This document shows positions 26,598 through 36,083 of a stretch of DNA of 64,000 bases, one piece after another (the stretch's first letter is position 1; the number at the start of each line of letters is the position of its first letter). Both the position numbers and the translations under genes were made by a program. A model generated the notes under the pieces. It saw only the letters and a list, made by a program, of their open reading frames with translations, made no database searches and had not been told where the DNA came from. The stretch comes from Roseovarius atlanticus (GTDB lineage Bacteria; Pseudomonadota; Alphaproteobacteria; Rhodobacterales; Rhodobacteraceae), in contig NZ_LAXJ01000007.1 in NCBI RefSeq assembly GCF_001441615.1, positions 124,001 through 188,000 on the forward strand. The letters are read 5' to 3'.

Positions 26598-27791
26598 TTA
26601 TGGGGATTTCTGGTCGTCCGCCTCGGCGGAGTCTTCATTCGCGTCGTCGGTCGCCTCGGCCTGGGGCGTCTCGCGCTCCTCCGGGGCGACGGTCGCGCCG
26701 ACCCCGGTTTTCTGGAACCCGGCGACAACCACCCGCTCGCCGTCCTGCAACCCGCCGCCGACCACCCAGTCGGACCCGCGGTCCTGCAGGATGGTCACCT
26801 GGCGCTCCTCGACGACATTTTCGGCGGTCACGACCCAGGTGATGGGGCGTCCGCGCCGGTCGCGCAGTACCGCTTCCTGTGGCACCAACAGAACGTTCTC
26901 GGCGGTGCCCACCGGCAGCTCGACCTGCACGTACATCCCCGGCAAGAGCAGGCGGTCGGGATTGTCGAACTGCATCCGCAACACCACCACGCCAGTCTGT
27001 GGATCGACATTCGGCTCCGCGGCGGTGATCGTGCCCGTCTCCTCGAAATCCGACCCGTCCGCCAGCGTCAGACGCACCGTGGTATCGGCATTGCTCAGCT
27101 GGTCCTCGGTCTGCCCACGGGTCCACCGCAGCAGATCGGCGGCCGACTGTGTCACGTCAACGTAAACCGGGTCGATATCCCGGATCACCGCCAAGGGTTC
27201 GGCCTGACTGGCCGTCACCAGCGCGCCCGGACTGGTCCGCGCAAGGCCGATCTCGCCCGACAGGCGCGCCCGGATCGTGGTGCGTTCCAGCTCGATCTCG
27301 GCTGACCGCAACTGCGCCTCGGCCACCTCGACCGCCGCCGCGGCGGTGTCGCGCACCGCCTTGGCCTCGTCAAAGGCCCGCTCGCTGGTCACGTTGCGCT
27401 CGCGCAGCTCCACCAGGCGTTCGGCCTCGACCTCCGCCGCATCCAGCTGCACGCGGGCCTGCGTCACCGCGGCCTGCGCCTGTTCGACGGCGGCGGAATA
27501 GGTGGCGGAATCGATGCGGTAAAGCGCGTCCCCCTCCTCGACAAAGCCGCCTTCGCGAAACAGCCGTTCGGTGATGATCCCATTCACCTGCGGCCGCACC
27601 TCGGCCTCCGCCGAAGCTGCAACCCGTCCGGGCAGCGTCGAGGTCAGCGTCACCGTCTGCTCCTGCAATGTGACAACGACGACAGGCACCGGCTCCTGCG
27701 CCTGCTGAGACACCGCGCGTTCCGCGGTCAGGCTCGACACGGCCAGACCCAGCAGCAGGGCCGCGATGGCTAAGATGGAACGGTTCATCAT
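26598..27791 (-). CDS. RND efflux periplasmic adaptor (AcrA/MexA-like)
   Basis: A 397-residue membrane fusion protein partnering the HAE1-type pump. It has a signal peptide (ILAIAALLLGLAVSSLTA), a lipoyl domain split by a helical hairpin (VRPQVNGIITERLFREGGFVEEGDALYRID, then coiled-coil, then TIRARLSGEIGLARTSPGALV), a beta-barrel (DPQTGVVVLRMQF) and an acidic tail (DDANEDSAEADDQ). The next gene, the pump, follows after 12 bp. No local regulator gene adjoins it; the 520-bp region upstream should carry the promoter. Confidence 0.9.
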   Translation of the reverse strand: MMNRSILAIAALLLGLAVSSLTAERAVSQQAQEPVPVVVVTLQEQTVTLTSTLPGRVAASAEAEVRPQVNGIITERLFREGGFVEEGDALYRIDSATYSAAVEQAQAAVTQARVQLDAAEVEAERLVELRERNVTSERAFDEAKAVRDTAAAAVEVAEAQLRSAEIELERTTIRARLSGEIGLARTSPGALVTASQAEPLAVIRDIDPVYVDVTQSAADLLRWTRGQTEDQLSNADTTVRLTLADGSDFEETGTITAAEPNVDPQTGVVVLRMQFDNPDRLLLPGMYVQVELPVGTAENVLLVPQEAVLRDRRGRPITWVVTAENVVEERQVTILQDRGSDWVVGGGLQDGERVVVAGFQKTGVGATVAPEERETPQAEATDDANEDSAEADDQKSP

Positions 27792-28311
27792 GCGTTTCGA
27801 CCCCCGATGGCGAATGCTTGCCGCGATGCGATATGGCCTGCTTACTAGACCCTTCCGTTCAGTTTATCCATAGCAATCCGCACGGGCCGGTCACGCGCCA
27901 TCGCCGCGTCGCCCAATGGCCCAAGGATTGAGCAGTCCGTTCGCACCGCCAAAACCCTTGCGGTGGCCCGGATATCTTTGTCGGAAAGCCGCGCGGCACC
28001 AATTCCCCCAGTCGGATGCGCGACACCAACGGGGCGGACGCTGCGCGATGCTTCAGCCGAGATACAGAAGGCGCAAACGGATACGAATGCGAACGCTCAA
28101 GAGCGCAGGCTGTCGCAGAGCAGGCAATTGAAATCCGGCTGCGCAGGGTGACGTCATCTTCCTGCTGCTGCATTTCACGTCAGCTTTCGACATGAAGCAA
28201 CTTCTGTAACAAACCGCCCCGAATCCAGAACGTTGCGCAGTACAGACGAGGTCAAACCTCGGTCAAAACAAGAGCTTATGCGAAAAATGCTTCACTATAT
28301 GTGGTGATAAA
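27792..28311. other. 520-bp region without a supported gene
   Basis: This gap between the RND adaptor start and the tRNA-Ser gene should hold the promoter of the efflux operon. An open frame at 27859-28173 on the minus strand has no recognisable domain and an Arg/Ser-rich composition typical of chance frames, so I do not call it. I see no tRNA, clear terminator or repeat in it. Confidence 0.6.
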
Positions 28312-28401
28312 TGGCGGAGACGAAGGGATTCGAACCCTCGAGACCCTTCCGGGCCTACTCCCTTAGCAGGGGAGCGCCTTCGACCACTCGGCCACGTCTC
28401 C
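28312..28401 (-). tRNA. tRNA-Ser (anticodon GCT)
   Basis: Read on the minus strand, the 90-nt sequence has acceptor stem GGAGACG/CGTCTCC, discriminator G, encoded CCA, the D-arm GGCCGAGTGGTCGAAGGC, anticodon loop CTGCTAA (anticodon GCT), a long variable arm (GTAGGCCCGGAAGGGTCTC) typical of serine tRNAs, and T-loop GTTCGAATC. It reads AGC and AGT serine codons. Confidence 0.95.
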
Positions 28402-28594
28402 GCCGACGCGTATATCCAAGCAAACCTACGAATTACAAGGCCATTCTGCCCGCTTGGCGAAAAACCTTCTCTCGGTTCAATACATGCCCGCCAATCGGTA
28501 CACGACCAGGCTCCGGTGCGAAAAGCCCATTCCCGCTCGGCGCGCAGACGTGTCACGTCAAAGCGTGCACTGCCACCGGGGCGCCGCTGACGCC

Positions 28595-29692
28595 TCAGGT
28601 GTTGAACAAGAAGTGCAGCACATCGCCATCCTTGACGATATAGCTTTTACCCTCGGCCCGCATCTTGCCCGCTTCCTTCGCCGCCTGCTCGCCGCCCAAG
28701 CTGACGAAATCGTCGTAAGCGATCGTCTCGGCCCGGATGAACCCCTTCTCGAAATCCCCGTGGATGACGCCCGCCGCCTGCGGCGCTGCCGTGCCGGTGC
28801 GAATGGTCCAGGCCCGCGCCTCCTTGGGGCCCACGGTAAAGTACGTCTCCAGATGCAACAGATCGTACCCCGCCCGGATCAGCCGGTCGAGACCCGCCTC
28901 CTCCAGCCCCATTTCCTCCAGGAACATCTCGGCTTCCTCGGCGTCCAGTTGGCTGATCTCTTCCTCGATCTGGGCAGAGATGATCACATGCGCCGCGCCC
29001 TGTTGCTCGGCCATCTTCGCCACGGCGGCGGAATGATCGTTCCCGTCCGCCGCGTTGGCCTCGTCGACGTTGCACACATACAGGATCGGCTTCGAGGTCA
29101 GCAGCTGCAGGTTCTTCCACGCCTTGGCGTCCTCGGCATCCACCTCGACCAGCCGCGCGGGCTTGCCTTCTTCCAGCATCGCCTGCGCCGCCGCCAGCAG
29201 GCGGTCGGCCTGCACCGCCTCCTTGTCGTTGCCCTTCAGCTTGCGCACCAGCCCCGCGCGCCGCTTCTCGATGCTTTCCAGGTCGGCCAGCATCAGCTCG
29301 GTCTCGATCACCTCGGCGTCCTCCACCGGGTTCACGCGGCCCTCGACATGCGTCACGTCGCCATCCTCGAAACAGCGCAGCACATGGGCAATCGCATCCG
29401 TCTCGCGGATATTGGCCAAAAACTGGTTGCCCAGCCCCTCACCCTTGCTGGCGCCCTTCACCAGGCCCGCGATATCGACAAAAGTCATGCGCGTCGGGAT
29501 GATCTGCTTCGACTGCGCAATTGCCGCCAGCTTGTCCAGCCGCGCATCCGGCACCGCCACCTCGCCCACATTGGGCTCGATCGTGCAGAACGGAAAATTC
29601 GCCGCCTGCGCCGCCGCCGTCCGGGTCAGCGCGTTGAACAGCGTCGACTTGCCCACGTTGGGCAGCCCCACGATTCCCATCTTGAAGCCCAT
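28595..29692 (-). CDS. ychF: Redox-regulated ATPase YchF
   Basis: A 365-residue Obg-like P-loop ATPase (OLA1/YchF). [17 protein letters not shown] is the P-loop and [28 protein letters not shown] the switch II region. The nucleotide-specificity motif is NVDE rather than the GTPase NKxD, which is the known reason YchF prefers ATP. A TGS domain closes the protein ([25 protein letters not shown]). The start is the ATG at 29692. It sits 193 bp from the tRNA-Ser gene and diverges from trpA. Confidence 0.95.
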   Translation of the reverse strand: MGFKMGIVGLPNVGKSTLFNALTRTAAAQAANFPFCTIEPNVGEVAVPDARLDKLAAIAQSKQIIPTRMTFVDIAGLVKGASKGEGLGNQFLANIRETDAIAHVLRCFEDGDVTHVEGRVNPVEDAEVIETELMLADLESIEKRRAGLVRKLKGNDKEAVQADRLLAAAQAMLEEGKPARLVEVDAEDAKAWKNLQLLTSKPILYVCNVDEANAADGNDHSAAVAKMAEQQGAAHVIISAQIEEEISQLDAEEAEMFLEEMGLEEAGLDRLIRAGYDLLHLETYFTVGPKEARAWTIRTGTAAPQAAGVIHGDFEKGFIRAETIAYDDFVSLGGEQAAKEAGKMRAEGKSYIVKDGDVLHFLFNT

Positions 29693-29866
29693 GATGCACC
29701 TCTTTGCCTCGTTCCGGCGCCTTCTATGCCCAAGCCGCGCTCAGCGCAACGCCCCTGCTTTTCCCGGACCCGATACGCATTTCAGGCGCGTCCCACCCGC
29801 ACATCCCATTGCATTTCCGCGCCGTATTCGCCAAACCATGCCGGAACATCAGGACGGGAACGCGAC

Positions 29867-30658
29867 ATGACACGGATCGACGCCAAATTCGAGGAACTGC
29901 GCCAGGCGGGCAAAAAGGCCTTCGTGGCCTACGTCATGGCCGGCGACCCCGATTTCGACACCTCGCTCGAGGTGGTCAAGGGGCTGCCCGCCGCGGGCGT
30001 CGACATCATCGAACTGGGCCTGCCCTTCACCGACCCCATGGCCGACGGGCCCACGATCCAGCTCGCCGGCCAGCGCGCGCTCGAAGGCGGGATGACCCTA
30101 CAACGCACGCTCGACATGGCCGCCGAATTCCGCAAGGGCGACGACACCACGCCCATCGTGCTGATGGGCTACTACAACCCGATCTACAATCGCGGCGTCG
30201 AGACGTTTCTGAAAGACGCCAAAGAGGCCGGCATCGACGGGCTGATCGTCGTGGACCTGCCGCCCGAGGAAGACGACGAGCTGTGCATCCCCGCGCAGAA
30301 GGCCGGGCTCAACTTCATCCGCCTCGCCACCCCCACCACCGATGACAAGCGCCTGCCAAAGGTGCTGACCAACACCTCGGGCTTCGTCTATTACGTCTCG
30401 ATCACCGGCATCACCGGGGCGGCGGCGGCCGAGGCCGCGGATGTCGGCCCCGAGGTGAAACGCATCAAGTCGCAGACCGACCTGCCCATCGTCGTCGGCT
30501 TCGGCATCCGCACGCCCGAGTCCAGCCGCGAGATCGCCTCGGTCGCCGATGGCTGCGTCGTGGGCTCGGCCATCGTCGGCAAGCTGGCCGACGGCGACAG
30601 CCCGGCGCAGGTGCTCGACTTCGTCAAGGGTCTCGCCGACGGCGCGCATTCCGCCTGA
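29867..30658 (+). CDS. trpA: Tryptophan synthase alpha chain
   Basis: A 263-residue TIM-barrel subunit that splits indole-3-glycerol phosphate to indole, which passes to the beta subunit. Catalytic Glu49 and Asp60 fall at the canonical positions in [32 protein letters not shown] and [10 protein letters not shown] are typical. I place the start at the ATG at 29867, which keeps canonical numbering, although the frame is open far upstream across the antisense of ychF. trpB is 9 kb away on the other strand, so the two subunits are not in one operon. Confidence 0.95.
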   Translation: MTRIDAKFEELRQAGKKAFVAYVMAGDPDFDTSLEVVKGLPAAGVDIIELGLPFTDPMADGPTIQLAGQRALEGGMTLQRTLDMAAEFRKGDDTTPIVLMGYYNPIYNRGVETFLKDAKEAGIDGLIVVDLPPEEDDELCIPAQKAGLNFIRLATPTTDDKRLPKVLTNTSGFVYYVSITGITGAAAAEAADVGPEVKRIKSQTDLPIVVGFGIRTPESSREIASVADGCVVGSAIVGKLADGDSPAQVLDFVKGLADGAHSA

Positions 30659-30719
30659 GGTGCCGTCCCGCCGCGCGGCGCGTTAAGCCTTTCGCGCAAC
30701 AGTTTCGCCGCACTGCGGC

Positions 30720-30750
30720 GGTGCACGCCCGGTGCACGCGGGGTGCACGC
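30720..30750. repeat. Three GGTGCACGC direct repeats with 11-bp period
   Basis: GGTGCACGC occurs at 30720-30728, 30731-30739 and 30742-30750, so each copy starts 11 bp after the last, about one turn of DNA. Each contains the palindrome GTGCAC. They lie between trpA and the lldD-like gene, 126 bp before its start, and could be a phased binding site for a regulator. Confidence 0.6.
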
Positions 30751-30875
30751 ATGTCACCCCCCTGCTGCCGCCCCTCCCCGGCGCCGTTAACCTCTCCCGC
30801 GCAGGACGGTGCGCCGCATGGACTCGGGCGCCGATCCCGGCTACTGGTCAACAAACCTGACCAAAGCCCGAGCCT

Positions 30876-32048
30876 TTGCCCATGCCCGTCATCACCAATA
30901 TCGACGACCTGAAAAAGATCTACCGCCGCCGCGTGCCCAAGATGTTCTACGACTACGCGGAATCGGGCAGTTGGACGGAACAGACCTTCCGCGAGAACAC
31001 CAGCGATTTCAGTGACATATACCTGCGCCAGCGCATCGCCGTGGACATGTCGAACCGCTCGACGGCGACCCGGATGATCGGTCAGGACGTCTCGATGCCC
31101 GTGGCGCTCGCCCCCGTGGGCCTGACCGGGATGCAGCACGCCGATGGCGAGATCAAGGCCGCCCGCGCCGCCGAGAAATTCGGCGTGCCCTACACGCTTT
31201 CGACGATGTCCATCTGCTCGATCGAGGATGTGGCCGCCCACACGGAAAAGCCGTTCTGGTTTCAGGTTTACACCCTGAAAGATAACGATTTTATGCAGCG
31301 CCTGTTTGACCGCGCCAAGGCCGCCAACTGCTCGGCGGCGGTCATCACCGTCGACCTGCAAGTGCTGGGCCAGCGCCACAAGGACCTCAAGAACGGCCTC
31401 AGTGCTCCGCCTAAACTAACTGTTAAGTCCATTGCCGACATGATGACCAAGGTGCAGTGGGGCCTTGGAATGCTAGGCACCAAACGGCGTTTCTTCGGCA
31501 ATATCGTCGGCCACGCCAAGGGGGTCTCTGACCCGTCCTCGCTCAGTTCATGGACCGCCGAGGCGTTTGACGAGGCGCTCAACTGGGACCGTATCCGCGA
31601 GTTCCGCAAGATGTGGGACGGCCCGCTCATCATCAAGGGCATCATCGACCCCCGCGATGCCCGCGAGGCGCTGAACGTCGGCGCCGACGCCATCGTCGTG
31701 TCGAACCATGGCGGCCGGCAACTCGACGGCGCGCTTTCCGCCATCCGAGCCCTGCCCCAGATCATGGATGCCGTGGGCGACAAGATCGAGGTCCATTTCG
31801 ACAGCGGCATCCGCTCGGGCCAGGATGTGCTCAAGGCCATCGCCCTCGGCGCAAAAGGCACCTATATCGGCCGCGCCTATGTCTATGGCCTTGGCGCCAT
31901 GGGGCAAGAGGGAGTGACCAAGGCGCTCCAGTGCATCCACAAGGAGCTTGATGTGTCCATGGCCTTCTGCGGCCATACGGACATCACCAAGGTGGACCGG
32001 GATATCCTTATGATCCCAAAGGATTTTTCCGGCGACTGGCAGGCGTGA
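30876..32048 (+). CDS. lldD: FMN-dependent alpha-hydroxy-acid dehydrogenase (LldD-like)
   Basis: A 390-residue flavoenzyme that oxidises an L-2-hydroxy acid, most likely L-lactate, to the keto acid. Family marks: MFYDYAESGSWTE near the N-terminus, VALAPVGLTGM (flavin contact), FWFQVYTLKD, the active-site SNHGGRQLDGA with the catalytic histidine, and HFDSGIRSGQDVLKAIALGAK near the end. The first residues MPMP allow a start at 30876 or 30882. The stop directly abuts that of the convergent FkbM gene (TGATCA, 32046-32051). The substrate could be another short hydroxy acid. Confidence 0.88.
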   Translation: MPMPVITNIDDLKKIYRRRVPKMFYDYAESGSWTEQTFRENTSDFSDIYLRQRIAVDMSNRSTATRMIGQDVSMPVALAPVGLTGMQHADGEIKAARAAEKFGVPYTLSTMSICSIEDVAAHTEKPFWFQVYTLKDNDFMQRLFDRAKAANCSAAVITVDLQVLGQRHKDLKNGLSAPPKLTVKSIADMMTKVQWGLGMLGTKRRFFGNIVGHAKGVSDPSSLSSWTAEAFDEALNWDRIREFRKMWDGPLIIKGIIDPRDAREALNVGADAIVVSNHGGRQLDGALSAIRALPQIMDAVGDKIEVHFDSGIRSGQDVLKAIALGAKGTYIGRAYVYGLGAMGQEGVTKALQCIHKELDVSMAFCGHTDITKVDRDILMIPKDFSGDWQA

Positions 32049-32918
32049 TCAGCGTCCTTTCATCGGCTCCGGCCAGCTGCGCGCGCTCTCCTTGATCGGG
32101 GTTTCCTGGCGTCCATCCAGGCACGTCGCCATTCTCATGCACACGTTGTCAAACTGCTCCAGCGACGACCGGTACTCGGGGATCGGCAGCGCTTTCCAAC
32201 CGGGCTCCCGATACCGCAGGTTCGTATAGCCGTACTGGTTGAAAAATTCGAAGAAATCCTTGTAGAAGTCCCGCCGCGCCATCTGGTGCGGACCGATCTC
32301 ATAGGCCACCGCGCGGATGCGTTTCTCGCGCAGCAGGTTCTCGGCACCCTTCAGCACCGACAACTCATGCCCTTCCACGTCGATCTTCAGAATGTCGATC
32401 GTCTCGATCCCATTCTCGGCGCAATAGGTGTCCAACCGGTCCGTCTGGATCGCGCGGGTGCGCTCCAACTGGATGTTCCGCATCGGGAAATGCGCGGTCG
32501 CACTGTCGATCGAGGCCAGCCCCGTCACGTCGCTTTCGAAATGGATCTCCACCGATCCTTTGCTTTCGGACAGCGCGTATTCGTTGATCACCAGCTTGTC
32601 GGCATGTTCGCCATAAAGCCCGTCCTTCATGACATCGCGGATCGCGGCAAGGTTGCCCTCCATCGGCTCGAACATGTGTATCTTGTCGACCCATGGTCCA
32701 GAATGATGCAACAGGGCGAGGCTCCAGATGCCGCCATTGGCACCGACGTCCACGACGGTCAGCGGGGTTTCCGGCGCATATCCGATCTCCTTGAAGATCG
32801 GGTCGATCTCCAGCAATTGAAACCTTGGCACGATCTCCGCGAATATCCTGCGGTACTTGTCTGAATAGCGAAGTTCCGGCGTCAAAGTCTCTACATCCTC
32901 TCTGTCTCGCGGCGGCAT
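32049..32918 (-). CDS. FkbM family methyltransferase
   Basis: A 289-residue S-adenosylmethionine-dependent methyltransferase. TVVDVGANGGIWSLALL is the SAM-binding glycine motif, HMFEPMEGNLAAI the acidic cofactor contact, and IDILKIDVEGHELSVLKGAE the FkbM signature. These enzymes O-methylate sugars or other glycan and antibiotic groups; no glycan cluster is nearby. Its stop is adjacent to that of the lldD-like gene, without spacer. Confidence 0.85.
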   Translation of the reverse strand: MPPRDREDVETLTPELRYSDKYRRIFAEIVPRFQLLEIDPIFKEIGYAPETPLTVVDVGANGGIWSLALLHHSGPWVDKIHMFEPMEGNLAAIRDVMKDGLYGEHADKLVINEYALSESKGSVEIHFESDVTGLASIDSATAHFPMRNIQLERTRAIQTDRLDTYCAENGIETIDILKIDVEGHELSVLKGAENLLREKRIRAVAYEIGPHQMARRDFYKDFFEFFNQYGYTNLRYREPGWKALPIPEYRSSLEQFDNVCMRMATCLDGRQETPIKESARSWPEPMKGR

Positions 32919-33153
32919 ACGTTATCCCCCGCGTCCTTGCGTCAACCCTTCTCCGATTTCCATCGGCAATGCAAGCCAGCCCCTGGCGTAGGGCAGCAAA
33001 GCCGCACATCAGACCTGAACCGGCAGCCATTTCGACAGCAACGGAACATCGCCGCCCGTCCGCACGTTGTAAGGCGGCCACGCCAGCGGGAAAAGCGTCT
33101 GTGCATGTTTCGCGCGTGTCGCATCACCGCACGACCAAGGAGCGATTTCCGAC

Positions 33154-33666
33154 ATGCCCGATACCATCCTGCAAACCGTCGTGGCGGTCGCCGTCATCAT
33201 CCTGCTGGCACGCGTCAACGGGCTGCGCTCTTTCTCCAAGATGTCCAGCTTCGACTTCGCGCTGACACTCGCCAGCGGCTCGGTCGTGGCCACGCTGATG
33301 ACCACCTCCAGCCGTTTCCTGCCGGGCATCATCGCCCTGGCGGCACTCTTCGCCCTGCGCTTTGCCATCTCGGCCCTGCGAGTGCACTTTCGCGCCGTGG
33401 AACACTTGGTGGACACACGGCCCATCATCCTGATGCACGAGGGCCGCATCCTCGACGACAACCTGCGCCTCGCCCGCGTCACCCGCGCCGACATCCGCGC
33501 CAAGCTGCGCGAGGCCAATGCGCTTGAGCCCGACCAGGTCCGCGCCGTTGTGATGGAAGCCACCGGCGACGTCAGCGTCCTGCACGGCGACCGGCTCGAC
33601 CCGTCGCTGCTCAAAGGCGTCTCCTGGGGTCGCGTGACGCCACCCGCCGGGAACGCGCACACCTGA
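33154..33666 (+). CDS. YetF/DUF421 family membrane protein
   Basis: A 170-residue protein with three N-terminal hydrophobic helices (about residues 5-21, 34-51 and 53-75) followed by a small soluble domain. RVNGLRSFSKMSSFDFALTLASGSVVAT closely follows the YetF/DUF421 pattern, and PIILMHEGRILDDNLRLARVTRADIRAKLRE and VRAVVMEATGDVSVL match its YetF C-terminal domain. The family is widespread and poorly understood, found in envelope and spore-associated contexts. The gene stands alone, upstream of rplY. Confidence 0.8.
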   Translation: MPDTILQTVVAVAVIILLARVNGLRSFSKMSSFDFALTLASGSVVATLMTTSSRFLPGIIALAALFALRFAISALRVHFRAVEHLVDTRPIILMHEGRILDDNLRLARVTRADIRAKLREANALEPDQVRAVVMEATGDVSVLHGDRLDPSLLKGVSWGRVTPPAGNAHT

Positions 33667-33741
33667 TCCTCTGAATCCCGCAAAACCTTGCATATTTGGG
33701 CTTTTCAAGCCGCCCTTAATCCTCTACAGGGACGGCTTCAC

Positions 33742-33770
33742 GCGGGGCTACAGCCTTGGAGGAGCCCCGC
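33742..33770 (+). promoter_or_regulatory. Hairpin in the rplY leader
   Basis: GCGGGGCT (33742-33749) pairs with AGCCCCGC (33763-33770) around a 13-nt loop, 21 nt before the rplY start codon. Ribosomal-protein mRNAs often carry such structures for feedback control. Whether L25 binds here is unknown. Confidence 0.4.
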
Positions 33771-33791
33771 CTTTGCATATGGAGAACACAC

Positions 33792-34478
33792 ATGGCTGGA
33801 GAAATTCCTGATCTTCACGCCCAGGAACGCACGGGGACGGGCAAGGGCGCCGCTCGTGCTGCACGCCGCGACGGCATGGTTCCGGGGATCGTATTCGGGG
33901 GCGACGTCGAACCGCTGCCCGTCAACATTCCGTTCAACGTCCTGTTGAAGCGGCTGAAGCAGGGCCGGTTCAAGTCGACGCTGTTCAACCTCAAGGTTGA
34001 CGGACACGATGACGTCCGCGTGATCTGCCGCGACGTTCAGCGCGACGTGGTCAAGGACCTTCCGACCCACTTCGACCTGATGCGCCTGCGCCGCACCACC
34101 AAGATCAACCTCTTCATCCCCGTCGAGTTCATCAACGAGGAAGAGTGCGAGGCGCTGAAAACCGGTGTTCTGACCGTGATCCGCAACGAGATCGAACTGG
34201 TGGTGACCGCCGGCGACATCCCCGAGAGCATCACCGTCGACCTCAGCCTGATGGAAAACATCGGCGACACGATCACCATCAGCCAGGTTCAGCTGCCCGA
34301 GGGCGCGAAACCGACGATCGACCGTGACTTCGTGATCTGCAACATCGCGGCGCCTTCGGCCCTGAAATCCGACGCCGAGGAAGAAGAAGACGAGGACGTC
34401 GCAGCCGACGAAGTTCCGGCAACCGAGCAAGAAGCCGGTCCGGACAGTGTCGAAGAAGCGGAAGGCGGCGAAGACTAA
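33792..34478 (+). CDS. rplY: 50S ribosomal protein L25 (Ctc/TL5 type)
   Basis: A 228-residue protein that binds 5S rRNA in the large subunit. It has the L25 N-terminal domain ([25 protein letters not shown]) followed by the longer C-terminal beta domain of the Ctc/TL5 form ([29 protein letters not shown]) and a very acidic tail ([12 protein letters not shown]). ATG at 33792 is preceded by GGAGAA. A strong terminator follows. The usual neighbour pth lies 840 bp on, separated by a minus-strand methyltransferase. Confidence 0.93.
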   Translation: MAGEIPDLHAQERTGTGKGAARAARRDGMVPGIVFGGDVEPLPVNIPFNVLLKRLKQGRFKSTLFNLKVDGHDDVRVICRDVQRDVVKDLPTHFDLMRLRRTTKINLFIPVEFINEEECEALKTGVLTVIRNEIELVVTAGDIPESITVDLSLMENIGDTITISQVQLPEGAKPTIDRDFVICNIAAPSALKSDAEEEEDEDVAADEVPATEQEAGPDSVEEAEGGED

Positions 34479-34506
34479 GCTCTTCCTCCGCTTTGCAAAA
34501 TCATCA

Positions 34507-34537
34507 ACGCGAGGGTCCCGGCCCTCGCGTTTTTCTT
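34507..34537 (+). terminator. Rho-independent terminator of rplY
   Basis: ACGCGAGGG (34507-34515) pairs with CCCTCGCGT (34522-34530) around TCCCGG, followed by the T-rich TTTTCTTT. It lies 29 nt after the rplY stop. Confidence 0.9.
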
Positions 34538-34555
34538 TGCCACGACGCGTGCAGG

Positions 34556-35233
34556 CTAGCCGTGCCGCAAGCGGCGGAAACACAGGATCCGTCCCCGCGA
34601 CGGACCGGGATCGTAGGTCAGGTTCGAGTCCGACATGCAATCCACGATCTGCTTGATCACCCGGTCGGGATATTGGTTTGGGTGCAGCTCCATCATCACC
34701 GCGCGCACATGCTCGGGCCAGGGCGCGTCGAACAAATGCCGCTCGGCGCCTTCGACGTCCATGATCACCAGGTGAGGCCGGTGCTCCTGCAACAAGCCCG
34801 CAAGCGGCAGCATAGGCACAGTCACCAGCTTTTCCGGGTCAGTCTCCTCGTCCGCGATCCGCCCGGCCCAGAACACCTTCTTGGGATCGAACGCGATCTC
34901 TTCGCCCGACGTTTCGCCTGTCACCGCCCCGTGGATCAGCCGTGTCGCCTGATGCCCGTTGCGATCAAGGTTGGCGCGGATCACGGGCAGCATCGCGGGG
35001 TTGGCCTCAACCGTGACCACGTTCGCAGCGCCGGCCACGCCCGCACAGATCGAGGCAATATACCCCACACCCGCGCCCAGCTCCAGCACCCGCATCCCCT
35101 CGCGCAGCCGCATCTGCGCCGCATGGGCCTCGTGCGCCTCATAGGTGCCGGTCTCCAGCTTGCCCGCCACGCGCTCATTCAGCATGTCGTCGGACACCAC
35201 CAGCGTGACCCCGTTCACCGCGTATTCGCCCAT
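34556..35233 (-). CDS. FkbM family methyltransferase (second copy)
   Basis: A 225-residue SAM-dependent methyltransferase. MRVLELGAGVGYIASICAG is the SAM-binding motif, VVTVEANPAMLPVIRANL the acidic contact, and HLVIMDVEGAERHLFDAP the FkbM signature. It is shorter than, and only distantly like, the FkbM protein 1.6 kb to the left. It lies between rplY and pth in the opposite direction to both, so it looks like an insertion into a common gene pair. Substrate unknown. Confidence 0.82.
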   Translation of the reverse strand: MGEYAVNGVTLVVSDDMLNERVAGKLETGTYEAHEAHAAQMRLREGMRVLELGAGVGYIASICAGVAGAANVVTVEANPAMLPVIRANLDRNGHQATRLIHGAVTGETSGEEIAFDPKKVFWAGRIADEETDPEKLVTVPMLPLAGLLQEHRPHLVIMDVEGAERHLFDAPWPEHVRAVMMELHPNQYPDRVIKQIVDCMSDSNLTYDPGPSRGRILCFRRLRHG

Positions 35234-35320
35234 CTTGTCCTACCCGTCCCTGCCGCTCTCGTGTTGATTCAGCGCGCCCCGCCGCGTAGACCATCCTCAC
35301 CAAAGAACGGGTGATCGGCA

Positions 35321-36019
35321 ATGTTGCTTTTCGTGGGCCTGGGAAATCCGGGCGGAAAATATGAGAAGAACCGCCACAATATCGGGTTCATGGCGCTTGA
35401 CCGCATCGCCGCTGATCACGGCTTCGCGCCGTGGCGCTCCAAGTTTCAGGGTCAGCTGACCGAAGGCAAACTTGGCTCCGAAAAAGTGCTGCTGCTCAAG
35501 CCCGAAACTTTCATGAACAAGTCCGGCCAGTCTGTGGGCGAGGCTATGCGCTTCTACAAGCTTGACCCGTCGGATGTCATCGTCTTCCACGACGAGTTGG
35601 ACCTTGCTCCCGGCAAATGCCGCGTCAAACAGGGCGGCGGTCATGCGGGGCACAACGGCCTGCGGTCCATCCACGCCCATATCGGCGAGGATTACGGCCG
35701 CGTCCGCCTCGGCATCGGCCATCCGGGCCGCAAGGACCTGGTGTCGCACTACGTGCTTCAGGATTTCGCCAAGGCCGATGGCGAGTGGCTCGACGAGCTT
35801 GTCCGCGGCCTCTCCGACGGCGCGCCAGAGCTTGCGGCAGGCCGCAACGACAAGTTTCTGAATGCCGTCTCCCTGCGCACCGCGCCCGCTCGTTCCTCGA
35901 AGTCCGCAGAGAAACCGCAGGGGAACGAACGTCCGGCACCAAAGCCCGACGATCCCCCCGCGCCTGACGACACCGAGGACCGCAGCCCGTTGCAAAAGCT
36001 GATCGACAAGTTCCGGTAA
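35321..36019 (+). CDS. pth: Peptidyl-tRNA hydrolase
   Basis: A 232-residue enzyme that frees tRNA from peptidyl-tRNA dropped by the ribosome. [20 protein letters not shown] contains catalytic His19, [28 protein letters not shown] the Asp and second active-site region. The first 190 residues match the family; the remaining 40 form an extended charged, Pro-rich tail, longer than in E. coli. It probably has its own promoter in the gap after the FkbM gene. Confidence 0.94.
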   Translation: MLLFVGLGNPGGKYEKNRHNIGFMALDRIAADHGFAPWRSKFQGQLTEGKLGSEKVLLLKPETFMNKSGQSVGEAMRFYKLDPSDVIVFHDELDLAPGKCRVKQGGGHAGHNGLRSIHAHIGEDYGRVRLGIGHPGRKDLVSHYVLQDFAKADGEWLDELVRGLSDGAPELAAGRNDKFLNAVSLRTAPARSSKSAEKPQGNERPAPKPDDPPAPDDTEDRSPLQKLIDKFR

Positions 36020-36083
36020 CGCTGCGTTTTCCTTGCCGGTTTCAACGCTGGATGGTTTCGTGATCCGCAGGGAGGATCATATC

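Noticed and set aside
27859..28173. 104-codon minus-strand frame in the gap before tRNA-Ser
   Set aside because: No ribosome site, signal or known motif, and a composition rich in R, S and W. Treated as non-coding.
28454..29866. Long in-frame extension before trpA
   Set aside because: The frame runs through the antisense of ychF. The trpA homology and catalytic numbering begin at 29867, so the extension is not part of the gene.
30721..30912. 63-codon frame over the GGTGCACGC repeats
   Set aside because: Its start lies in the repeats and it runs into the lldD-like start; no plausible protein features.
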